Assembly (NCBI GenBank): GCA_963825415.1
Contig: CAWGTD010000003.1
Span: 310,001 to 374,000, forward strand
Direction of reading: 5' to 3'
Source of the DNA: BP-464 sp963825415
Lineage (GTDB): Bacteria > Actinomycetota > Thermoleophilia > Solirubrobacterales > Solirubrobacteraceae
Length of the DNA stretch: 64,000 bases
A program made the position numbers and the translations under genes. The notes under the pieces are model-generated. The model ran no database searches. It was not told where the DNA came from and saw nothing but the letters and a program-made list of their open reading frames with translations. This document shows, one piece after another, positions 45,527 through 53,213 of the stretch (position 1 is its first letter; every line of letters starts with the position of its first letter).

Positions 45527-46374
45527 TTCAGCAGCCGCGACAGGCGGCGGTCCTTGAGCACGCGCCCGCCGGTCTGCTCGGCCGGGCAGTAGGCGATCAC
45601 GTAGTCCTCGAAGTGGACGGCCTCGAGCGTCGTGCCGCAGCGCGGGCAGGGCTCGCCGTGGCGGCGATGGACCTGCAACGGCATCGGCAGCTTGTCTGGG
45701 ATCGGCAGCTGTACGACCTGCTCGTAGTGCTCGAGCGCGCGGCCGAGCTCGGAGACGATCGCGTTGCGCAGCGCGGTCCCCTCGTCGCCGTCGAGGTCGT
45801 CGCCGCGCTTGAACGGCGACAGGCGCGCGGTCCACAGGATCTCGTCGACCCAGGAGCGCCCGATGCCGGCGATGACGCGCTGGTCGCGAAGCACGGCGTG
45901 CAGCGGGCGCGCGCCGTGCGGCGCCAGGAGCGCGACCAGATCCGGCGGCTCGGGCCAGGCCTCCGGCCCGAGCGTGGCGATCGCATCGTCGGCGGCCACG
46001 TCGTCGCGGCGCAGGAGCTTGACCCAGGCGGCCTGCTTGGTGCCGAACTCGCGCAGCCGCAGCTCGCGGCCGTCGGCGATCCGCACGAGCAGGCGCGAGG
46101 TGCGATCGCGCAGCGAGGCGCGCTTGTCGTAGAGCTGCAGGCGGCCCGCCGACATCAGATGCAGCAACACCGAAAGCGAGTCGCCGACGTCGACGACGAG
46201 GTGCTTGCCGATGCGCCGCACGCCCGCGATCGTCGCTCCGTCGATCGCGTGCAGCGGCGGGTCGAAGGTCTTCAGCGCGTTGATCCCGGGGGCCAGCGCC
46301 GACTCGATCTGCGCCCCGCGCAAAGCCGCATCGAGCCGCCGCGCGGTGATCTCGACCTCCGGCAGCTCGGGCAT
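45523..46374 (-). CDS. Fpg/Nei-family DNA glycosylase with altered zinc finger
   Basis: 283 residues. MPELPEVEITARRL carries the catalytic Pro2/Glu3, with the conserved Lys in KHLVVDVG and the helix-two-turn-helix GIGRSWVDEILW. Removes oxidised bases such as 8-oxoguanine. The C-terminal zinc finger has Cys243, Cys246 and Cys263 at the right spacing, but the fourth ligand position (266) is Glu. TACCCT lies exactly 6 nt before the ATG. First gene of the operon that continues to the CDF transporter. Confidence 0.92.
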   Translation of the reverse strand: MPELPEVEITARRLDAALRGAQIESALAPGINALKTFDPPLHAIDGATIAGVRRIGKHLVVDVGDSLSVLLHLMSAGRLQLYDKRASLRDRTSRLLVRIADGRELRLREFGTKQAAWVKLLRRDDVAADDAIATLGPEAWPEPPDLVALLAPHGARPLHAVLRDQRVIAGIGRSWVDEILWTARLSPFKRGDDLDGDEGTALRNAIVSELGRALEHYEQVVQLPIPDKLPMPLQVHRRHGEPCPRCGTTLEAVHFEDYVIAYCPAEQTGGRVLKDRRLSRLLK

Positions 46375-46380
46375 GGTGGG

Positions 46381-46386
46381 AGGGTA
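46381..46386 (-). promoter_or_regulatory. Candidate -10 box of the fpg operon
   Basis: TACCCT on the minus strand ends exactly 6 nt before the fpg ATG at 46374, fitting a leaderless transcript. Confidence 0.5.
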
Positions 46387-46402
46387 CGGGCATGACCCGT
46401 AC
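46384..46402. promoter_or_regulatory. Inverted repeat over the start of the esterase gene and the fpg promoter
   Basis: GTACGGG-CATGA-CCCGTAC is a perfect 7-bp inverted repeat. It covers part of the fpg -10 box and the ATG (46392) of the divergent gene, so one bound protein could affect both genes. Confidence 0.4.
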
Positions 46403-47252
46403 GCCTCGGTGGGGCAGGCTCGCGGTCCTCGTGGGCGCGGTTGTGCTGCTTGGCTTCGCCGCCGAGCAAGCTGTCACCCGGTGGTGGCCCTTCGGCGGCG
46501 TGTCGACGGGTCGCGCCGCGGCCCACGGCGCGACGATCGTCCGCTACGAGATCCGGTCGCGATTCGTGCACCGAAAGCTGTCGCAGGTCGCCGCGACGCC
46601 GCCGGGCGGGGCCGAGGGCAGGCCGCTGCTGGTCTTCCTGCACGGCAGAGGCAGCAACGGCCCGGAGTCCAACGCCAACGGAGCGTTCTTTGCCGCGCTG
46701 GCGGCACAGGGCTCGCGAGCACCTGCCGTCGTGTTCCCGAACGGCGCTGATCACTCCTACTGGCACAGGCGCGGCTCGGGTGATTGGGCGCGTTACGTCC
46801 TCGACGAGGTGATCCCGCAGGCCCTTCGCCGCCTTCACGCCGATCCGGACCGGATCGCCATCGGAGGCATCTCGATGGGTGGCTACGGCGCTTTTGAGAT
46901 CGCCCGGCAACGACCCCGCAGCTTTTGCGCCGTGGGTGGCCACTCGGCCGCGCTGTGGCTGGCTTCGGGTGAAAGCGCCCCCGGCGCTTTCGATGACGCC
47001 GAGGACTTCGATCGCCACGACGTGATCTCGGTGGCGCAGCGCCGTGGACGCCGCGCCTGGAGCACGGCCGAGCTCTGGCTCGACAGCGGGACCACGGACC
47101 CGTTCCGTGATGCGGACGCTGCTTTCGCCAGGGCGCTCGGTGTCCGCAAGCGCACCTGGCCGGGCGGTCACGAGCACGCTTATTGGAAGGATCACTACGA
47201 CGACTACCTGCGGTTCTACGCACGAGCGCTCGCGCGCTGCCGGAACGGGTGA
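46392..47252 (+). CDS. Secreted or membrane-anchored esterase (PHB depolymerase/esterase D-like)
   Basis: 286 residues with one N-terminal membrane segment (LAVLVGAVVLLGFAAEQAV). The alpha/beta-hydrolase core shows LLVFLHGRGSNGPES, the nucleophile elbow GISMGGYGAFEIA and a late GGHEHAYWKDHYDDY with the His. Probably faces outward and cleaves an ester; substrate unknown. ATG start with a TACGGG but no proper TAnnnT ahead. Confidence 0.85.
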   Translation: MTRTPRWGRLAVLVGAVVLLGFAAEQAVTRWWPFGGVSTGRAAAHGATIVRYEIRSRFVHRKLSQVAATPPGGAEGRPLLVFLHGRGSNGPESNANGAFFAALAAQGSRAPAVVFPNGADHSYWHRRGSGDWARYVLDEVIPQALRRLHADPDRIAIGGISMGGYGAFEIARQRPRSFCAVGGHSAALWLASGESAPGAFDDAEDFDRHDVISVAQRRGRRAWSTAELWLDSGTTDPFRDADAAFARALGVRKRTWPGGHEHAYWKDHYDDYLRFYARALARCRNG

Positions 47253-47261
47253 ATCCGGCGC

Positions 47262-47723
47262 TTACTGCGGGGCGATGCGATCGATCTCGCGGGGGCGCAA
47301 CAGCAGGATCAGGTGCCCGTCGCGAACGGCGGCGATCCCGCCCTTCTTCAGGTCGGCGCGGGCGCCGGTGAGGTCGCCCACGACCTCGACGAAGTCGGGG
47401 TTGTGGCCGACGACGAGGATGCGCTGGTCCTCGCCGGCCAGCAGCAGTTCGCGCGCGTCGCCCGCGTCGAAGCCTCCGCGCAGCGGCTCGTGGACGATCG
47501 GCTCTGCGTCGAGCGCCTCGCATGCCAGCCGTGCGGTGTCGAGCGCGCGCGCCTTCGGGCTCGTGTAGACGGCGTGGAAATGCACCTCCAGGGCGGCGAG
47601 CGCGCGGCCCGCGGCGCGCGACTGATCCTCGCCGCGAGGGGTCAGCTGGCGGTCTGAGTCGTCGGCCGTGGCGTCGTGGGGAACGGCCTCTCCGTGCCGC
47701 AGTAGCCAGAGCTGGGAGGCCAC
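47262..47723 (-). CDS. sixA: Phosphohistidine phosphatase SixA-like
   Basis: 153-residue histidine phosphatase. LLRHGEAVPHD with His10 as nucleophile, LTPRGEDQSRAAG and VVGHNPDFVEVV with the second His. SixA removes phosphate from histidine in phosphorelays; related small members act on sugars or nucleotides. GTG start with TAGGCT exactly 6 nt upstream. Confidence 0.9.
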   Translation of the reverse strand: MASQLWLLRHGEAVPHDATADDSDRQLTPRGEDQSRAAGRALAALEVHFHAVYTSPKARALDTARLACEALDAEPIVHEPLRGGFDAGDARELLLAGEDQRILVVGHNPDFVEVVGDLTGARADLKKGGIAAVRDGHLILLLRPREIDRIAPQ

Positions 47724-47729
47724 GCGAGG

Positions 47730-47735
47730 AGCCTA
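47730..47735 (-). promoter_or_regulatory. Candidate -10 box of sixA
   Basis: TAGGCT on the minus strand, exactly 6 nt before the GTG at 47723. Confidence 0.5.
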
Positions 47736-47744
47736 GCCCGAACG

Positions 47745-49119
47745 TCAGGGGCGCTTGTACACGCGGGTCGGAGAGCCGGTGTGGCCCTCCCAGCGCAGGC
47801 GGTAGCGGCGGCCGGGCACCAAGGGCACCGAGCGCGTGAAGTAGCCCTGCGCGTCGGTCCGCACCCGGCGGTACTCGTGCAGCGGTCGCCCCCGGGCTCC
47901 GATGTCGATCGTCACCGTCGTGGCGCCGTGAGCCGGCCGGGCGAGGCCCCACAGCGACACGCGCCCGCGACTGCGCAGCGCCGCCAGCGGAACCGGGAAC
48001 GCGCGCAGCGAGAGCTTCGCTCTGCCGTCGGAGAAGCGCAGCCCGGACTCGAATCCGCCGTAGCGCTGGCCGCGCGTGACGCCCTTGACCGGCAGGTCGT
48101 CGCGCAAGAGGTACTGCGAGAACCACCGCACGCGCGGATTGCTCCAGGCGAGGCGCTCGGAGATCGCCTGGAACTCGGCCTGGCGCTGCTGGCTGACGCC
48201 GTAGTACGGATCGGGTACCGACTGGATCCCGAACTCGGTGAGGTAGATCGGCAGGCGGCCGGGCACCCCGCCCGCGCGCGCCGCACGGTCGAGCGCCGCG
48301 ACGAGGCGGTGCAGGACGCCGATCGTCACGTCGTTGCGGCTGCGCGGCACGTAGAACGGACCGGACGCCTTGGTGTACGGGTGGTGCGCGTAGCCGGACG
48401 TCGGCAGCCGCCCGCAGCTGCGCACGTGCCGGTAGGCGCGGTTCAGGCACAGCGTCTGGCGCAGGAAGACCAGCGGCGCGACGTCGCGCCGCGAGCCGGC
48501 CGGTGCCGTCTCGCCCATCAGGACCGTCGGGTTGGCGAGGCCGCCCTTGACCAGCCCGTGGTACCCGGCGAGGTAGAGCCTGCGGTACCAGAGCCCCGAC
48601 ACCGCCTGCCCGCGGTAGTGCTGGGGCAGCAGGAACGCCGGGTGGTTGGGCTCGTTCCAGATCGACCACACCGCCACGCGGTCGGTGTAGTGGCGCGCGG
48701 CGGCCTGCATGAACAGGCCGAACAGGCGCGGCGACGGACGCGTTCGCGTGTCGCGGCGAGCCAGCGTGCCCCATTTCGGCGCCGGGCCCCGACACGGTCA
48801 GCAGGACCTGCATTCCACGCGCGCGGGCGCCGTCGATCACCGGGTCATAGCGCGACCAGTCGTAGCGCGCGGGGTCGGCGTAATCGAACGTCGGCCGGTC
48901 TCCCGAGTCCGGCTGCGGCGAGACGTCGTGCCAGTAGAGCACGAGCCGCAGCGCCTGGACGCCGAAGCCGGCCATCTGGTCGAGCGACGCGTCACGCAGC
49001 GCCGGGTCGAGCAGGTCGCGAGGTGCCTCGAAGCTCGTCACCTGAGAATGCGAAGCGTTCGCGACCCCCGGCAGGGCGAGCAGCAGCAGGCCGAACGACA
49101 GTGGCAGGAGGCGACGCAC
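47745..49119 (-). CDS. Secreted glycoside hydrolase (clan A, GH5/GH39-like), one frameshift
   Basis: About 458 residues in two frames. N-terminal frame: signal peptide (LLPLSFGLLLLALPGVANA) and the start of a TIM barrel (GVQALRLVLYWHDVSP). C-terminal frame: acid/base Glu in VAVWSIWNEPNHP and nucleophile Glu in YLTEFGIQS, then an Ig-like or fibronectin-like tail. The frames join at 48781-48790; removing one C gives SGPGAPKWGTLARR. It hydrolyses a polysaccharide outside the cell. GTG start, with TACGTT 8 nt upstream. Confidence 0.85.
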
Positions 49120-49127
49120 GCCCGCGG

Positions 49128-49133
49128 AACGTA
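49128..49133 (-). promoter_or_regulatory. Candidate -10 box of the glycoside hydrolase gene
   Basis: TACGTT on the minus strand, 8 nt before the GTG at 49119. Confidence 0.35.
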
Positions 49134-49162
49134 CCGAGCGCCCGGCACCGGCCCGCCCGTCT

Positions 49163-49168
49163 TAGAGT
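49163..49168 (+). promoter_or_regulatory. Candidate -10 box of the acyl-CoA dehydrogenase operon
   Basis: TAGAGT ends exactly 6 nt before the ATG at 49175; no -35 is recognisable. Confidence 0.5.
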
Positions 49169-49174
49169 GCGGCC

Positions 49175-50431
49175 ATGACCGCCGTGTCCGAAACCGTCGG
49201 GACGATCGACTTCACGATCCCGCCCCACCTCGCCGACCTGCTGGAGCGCATCCGCACCTACATCGCCGAGGACGTCTTCCCGGCCGAGCTCGAGATCGCG
49301 GACCCCGCCGACGTGCTGGCTTCCTGGGATGTCGTCGAGCGCCTGCGCGAACGTGCGCGCGAGCGCGGGATCTACACCCCCCACCTGCCCGAGGAGTACG
49401 GCGGGCTCGGCGTCGGCGTGCTCGGGATGGCGCTGATCAGCCAGGAGTGCGGCGTGTCCGGCCTGGCATCGCTCGGCCTCAACGCGATGGCGCCCGACGA
49501 GGGCAACATGCACACGCTGCTGATCGCGGGCACCGAGGAGCAGAAGGAGCGCTTCCTGCGCCCGCTGGCCGAGGGCCGCACCCGTTCGTGCTTCGCGATG
49601 ACCGAGCCCGACGTCGCCTCGTCGGACCCCACGAATCTGGAGACCACCGCGGTCCGTGACGGTGACGAGTGGGTGCTCAACGGGCGCAAGTGGTGCATCA
49701 CCGGCGCCGAGGGCGCCGCGTTCTCGATCGTCGTCGCCAAGACCGGCACCGACGAGAATTCGACCCCACCCACCCACCGCAACTACTCGCTGATCCTGGT
49801 GCCCACCGACACGCCCGGCTGGGAGATCAGCCGGCATCCCGAGTGGCTCGGCTCGCACTCCCCGGGCGGCCACCCGGAGATCACGCTGACCGACGTGCGC
49901 GTGCCCGCCGAGAACCTGCTCGGCAACGAGGGCGAGGGGTTCGTCATCGCCCAGAAGCGGCTCGCGGGCGGGCGCCTCGCGCACGCCATGCGCTGGATCG
50001 GCGTGGCGCAGCGGGCTCTCGACATGACCTCCGAGCGACTGCTGTCGCGCAAGGCGTTCGGCAAGGAGCTCGCCCGCCATCAGGGGCTGCAGTTCATGAT
50101 CGCCGACTCGGCGATCGACCTCTACGCGTCGCGGCTGATGGTGCTGCACTGCGCCTGGAAGGTCGAGCACGGCCTGCCCCACCGCCAGGAGGTGGCGATG
50201 GTCAAGACGTTCGTCTCGGAGGCGTTCGGCCGGATCGTCGACCGGGCGGTGCAGATCCACGGCGCGGCCGGCATCGCGATGGACCTGCCGATCTCGCGCT
50301 GGTACGCCGACGCGCGAGCCGCGCGGATCTACGACGGCGCGTCGGAGGTCCATCGGATGGTGATCGCGCGCGAGCTGCTGAAGCTCACGATGGCCGGCGA
50401 ATCGACGCGACAGGGCTGCGGGGACCTGTGA
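49175..50431 (+). CDS. Acyl-CoA dehydrogenase, ACAD10/11-like
   Basis: 418 residues. FAMTEPDVASSDPTNL and KWCITGAEGAAF bind FAD and substrate; GAAGIAMDLPISRWYADARA and YDGASEVHRMVIAREL complete the fold. Where many acyl-CoA dehydrogenases have the catalytic Glu (YEG), this has Asp387 (YDG), which I recall as a feature of the ACAD10/11 branch. It is followed, with overlapping codons, by an APH-type kinase and a HAD hydrolase, the other domains of ACAD10. It probably acts on 4-hydroxyacyl or similar CoA esters. TAGAGT lies 6 nt before the ATG. Confidence 0.92.
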   Translation: MTAVSETVGTIDFTIPPHLADLLERIRTYIAEDVFPAELEIADPADVLASWDVVERLRERARERGIYTPHLPEEYGGLGVGVLGMALISQECGVSGLASLGLNAMAPDEGNMHTLLIAGTEEQKERFLRPLAEGRTRSCFAMTEPDVASSDPTNLETTAVRDGDEWVLNGRKWCITGAEGAAFSIVVAKTGTDENSTPPTHRNYSLILVPTDTPGWEISRHPEWLGSHSPGGHPEITLTDVRVPAENLLGNEGEGFVIAQKRLAGGRLAHAMRWIGVAQRALDMTSERLLSRKAFGKELARHQGLQFMIADSAIDLYASRLMVLHCAWKVEHGLPHRQEVAMVKTFVSEAFGRIVDRAVQIHGAAGIAMDLPISRWYADARAARIYDGASEVHRMVIARELLKLTMAGESTRQGCGDL

Positions 50432-51513
50432 GGCCGATCGCAATTGCGGACGACGACATCGTCCGCACGCCCGCCGAGGCCGAGGCCAACCCGCGCGAGC
50501 CGCTCGTCGTCACCGAGCCGCTGGAGAGCTTCCTCGACGAGCACGGGATCGGGTCCGGCGAAGTGGAGTTCGAGCCGATCGGCGAAGGGCACTCCAACGT
50601 GACGTTCGCGGTTCGCCGCGGCTCCGACACGGAGTTCGTGTTGCGCCGGCCGCCGCGGGGACCGCTGCCACCCAGCGCCCACGACGTGTTGCGCGAGGCG
50701 CGCGTGCTGCGCGCCGTCGAGAAGGGCGCGCGGGTGCCGAAGGTGCTCGCCGTGTGCGACGACCCCGGCGTGATCGGCGCGCCGTTCTATCTGATGGAGA
50801 AGGTCGCCGGGCACGTGATCGCGACCGACATCCCCGACGAGCTCGACGGTGTGGCGGAGCGGCGCAGGATCGCCGACGAGCTGGTCGACGCACTGGTGGA
50901 GGTGCACGCCGTCGACTGGCAGGCCTGCGGGCTGGAGGGCTTCGGCAAGCCGAGCGGCTACCTCGAGCGCCAGCTGCGCCGCTTCAACGGGCTGTGGGAG
51001 CACAACAAGACGCGCGAGATCCCGCAGGTCGAGACCGTGGGCAGCTGGCTGGCCGACAACCTGCCCGAGTCCGGGGAGGCCACGGTCGTGCACGGCGACT
51101 TCCGCCTCGGCAACGTCATGTACGGGCTCGGGACGCCGCCGCGGTTGAACGCGATCTTCGACTGGGAGATGGCGACGATCGGCGACCCGCTCGCCGACGT
51201 CGGCTATCTCTGCATGACGTGGTCGGAGGCGACCGATCCGAAGGGCGGCCTGTCGCGGCTGAGCGCCGTCACCCGCCAGGAGGGCTTCCCCACGCGCGCC
51301 GAGATGGTCGCCCGCTACGAGGAGGGCAGCGGCCGGTCGATGCGCGACCTGCGCTGGTACCTGACGCTCGCCACCTGGAAGTCGGTCGTGTTCATGGAGG
51401 GCAACTACAAGCGGGCGGTGTCCGGGAGCACCGACGACCCGTTCCTCAAGACGTTCGGCGACGGCGTGCTCGAGATCGCGACACGTGCCGAGGAGTTCGC
51501 GCTTGGCGCGTAG
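50428..51513 (+). CDS. APH-family phosphotransferase (ACAD10/11- and LvaA-type kinase)
   Basis: 361 residues. GEGHSNVTFAV forms the P-loop, HGDFRLGN holds the catalytic Asp224, and FDWEMATIGDP the Mg-binding Asp245. Close to the kinase domain of ACAD10/11 and to LvaA, which phosphorylates 4-hydroxyacyl-CoA in levulinate degradation. GTG start overlaps the dehydrogenase stop (GTGA). Inferred role: phosphorylate a hydroxyacyl-CoA so that the neighbouring dehydrogenase-like enzyme can remove phosphate. Confidence 0.92.
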   Translation: MRPIAIADDDIVRTPAEAEANPREPLVVTEPLESFLDEHGIGSGEVEFEPIGEGHSNVTFAVRRGSDTEFVLRRPPRGPLPPSAHDVLREARVLRAVEKGARVPKVLAVCDDPGVIGAPFYLMEKVAGHVIATDIPDELDGVAERRRIADELVDALVEVHAVDWQACGLEGFGKPSGYLERQLRRFNGLWEHNKTREIPQVETVGSWLADNLPESGEATVVHGDFRLGNVMYGLGTPPRLNAIFDWEMATIGDPLADVGYLCMTWSEATDPKGGLSRLSAVTRQEGFPTRAEMVARYEEGSGRSMRDLRWYLTLATWKSVVFMEGNYKRAVSGSTDDPFLKTFGDGVLEIATRAEEFALGA

Positions 51514-52126
51514 CGGGCTGCTCGTCGACTTCGGCGGCGTCCTGACCACCAACGTCTTCGCGGCGTTCGCGGGCTTCTGCGACCGCGAGGGGCTGGACCC
51601 CGACCACGTGCGCCGCGCGTTCCGCGAGGACGAGACGGCGCGCGGGCTGCTGTTCGAGCTCGAGCTCGGGCGTCTCGACGTGCCGGAGTTCTCGCGCGGC
51701 TTCGCGGTCGCGATCGGGCTCGGCGAGGAGGACGCCGAAGGGTTGGTCGAACGCCTGTGGGCGGACATCGCGCCGGACGAGGCGATGATCGAAGCGGTCG
51801 CGGCGTTCCGCGCGGCGGGCGTGCGGACCGGCCTGATCTCGAACTCGTGGGGCACCGCGCTGAAGTACGAGGAGGAGCTGATGGCCCGGCTCTTCGACAC
51901 CACCGTCATCTCCCACCTCGTCGGGATGCGCAAGCCCGACCCCGAGATCTACGTGCTCGCCGCCGAGCGGATGGGCATGGAGCCCGCCGAGCTGGTGTTC
52001 GTCGACGACCTGCCCGGCAACCTCAAGCCGGCGCGCGCGATGGGCATGGCGACGGTTCGCCACACCACCGCGGAGGAGACGATCCCGCAGGTCGAGGAGC
52101 TGCTCGGCGTGCGCGTCGCGGGCTGA
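51503..52126 (+). CDS. HAD-superfamily hydrolase (ACAD10 N-terminal-like)
   Basis: 207 residues from TTG 51503 (GTG 51485 is possible). Nucleophile Asp9 in VDFGGVLTT; the usual second Asp is Gly, as in the epoxide-hydrolase N-domain and ACAD10 HAD group. Further motifs: LISNSWG, GMRKPDPEIYVLAAER and FVDDLPGNLKPA. It overlaps the kinase gene by 11 bases. Together the three genes mirror the HAD-APH-ACAD order of domains in animal ACAD10, reversed along the DNA. Confidence 0.88.
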   Translation: MARSGLLVDFGGVLTTNVFAAFAGFCDREGLDPDHVRRAFREDETARGLLFELELGRLDVPEFSRGFAVAIGLGEEDAEGLVERLWADIAPDEAMIEAVAAFRAAGVRTGLISNSWGTALKYEEELMARLFDTTVISHLVGMRKPDPEIYVLAAERMGMEPAELVFVDDLPGNLKPARAMGMATVRHTTAEETIPQVEELLGVRVAG

Positions 52127-52135
52127 GACGCCGCG

Positions 52136-53153
52136 GTGCACGCCGCCCGGCTCCGCGCACAGCTGCTCTCGGGCCCGCCGGCGCGCGACGCGGTGGCCGT
52201 CGCCGAACGGCTGTTGGCGGTGCAGGGCCAGGACCCGCGCGGCGTCCGGCTGGCGATCCGCGCGCGCACCTCGGGGCTGACCGCCGCCGACGTCGACCGC
52301 GCGCTTACCGAGGACCGCTCGCTGGTGATCGACTGGCTGAACCGCGGCACCCTTCACCTGGTCCGGCGCGAGGACCATCCGTGGCTGCACGCGCTGACCA
52401 CGCCGCCGCTGTTCACGGGCAGCGCGCGGCGGCTGATCGAGGAGGGCGTGTCGCCGGACTGCGGCCGAGCGCGGCGTCGCGGTCGTCGAGCGCGCGCTGG
52501 CCGACGACGGCCCGCTGACACGAGCGCAACTGCGCGAGCGTGTCGCGGCGGCCGGCGTGCGCACGGAAGGCCAGGCGCTCGTCCACGTGTTGTTCCTCGC
52601 CTCGCTGCGCGGCCTGATCCTGCGCGGCCCGATGGTCGGCCGCGACCACGCGTTCGTGCTGGTTCGCGACTGGCTGGGTGAGCCGGCGCCGGTCGACCGC
52701 GAGGTCGCGCTCGCCGAGCTGGCACGGCGCTACCTCGCCGGCCACGGGCCCGCGACGGATCGCGACCTCGCCCGCTGGGCGGGCCTGCCGCTGCGCGACG
52801 CGCGCGCCGGCATGCGCGCGATCGGCTCGGAGATCGTCGAGCGCCCGGGCGGGCTGGTCGACCTCAAAGGAGGGCGGCGGGTCACCGCGCTACCACCGCC
52901 GCGCCTGCTCGGCTCGTACGACCCGGTGCTGCTCGGCTGGACGTCGCGCGAGGACGTGGTCGGTGAGCACAAGCACCTCGTCACCGTCAACGGGCTCTTC
53001 CGCCCGTTCGCGCTCGTCGGCGGAAAGGCCGTGGCGGGGTGGAAGCTGGCGGGCGGGCAGGTTGCGATCGAACCGTTCGGGCGCCTTGCGCGCGCCGATG
53101 TCGCGGCGTTGAAGGCCGACGGCGCCGACGTCGTTCGGTTCCTGGGCGCCTGA
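52136..53153 (+). CDS. Winged-helix HTH_42 protein, AlkZ-like DNA glycosylase family, one frameshift
   Basis: About 338 residues in two frames. The N-terminal part has LLAVQGQDPRGVRLAIRART, containing the QxQ motif that is catalytic in AlkZ-type glycosylases, and WLNRGTLHLV. The C-terminal part has VDLKGGRRVTALPPPRLLGSYDPVLLGW typical of HTH_42. The frame breaks at 52455-52461; removing one T gives SPDAAERGVAVVERAL. Relatives unhook bulky or crosslinked bases. It starts at GTG 52136, 9 bases after the HAD gene, so it may belong to that operon. Confidence 0.83.
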
Positions 53154-53201
53154 GGCTCGGACGTTTGATGACTCTCCGTCACGAATCGGCGTCTCGCGCG
53201 T

Positions 53202-53207
53202 TACCTT
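53202..53207 (+). promoter_or_regulatory. Candidate -10 box of the secreted propeller gene
   Basis: TACCTT ends exactly 6 nt before the ATG at 53214. Confidence 0.5.
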
Positions 53208-53213
53208 GGGTAC

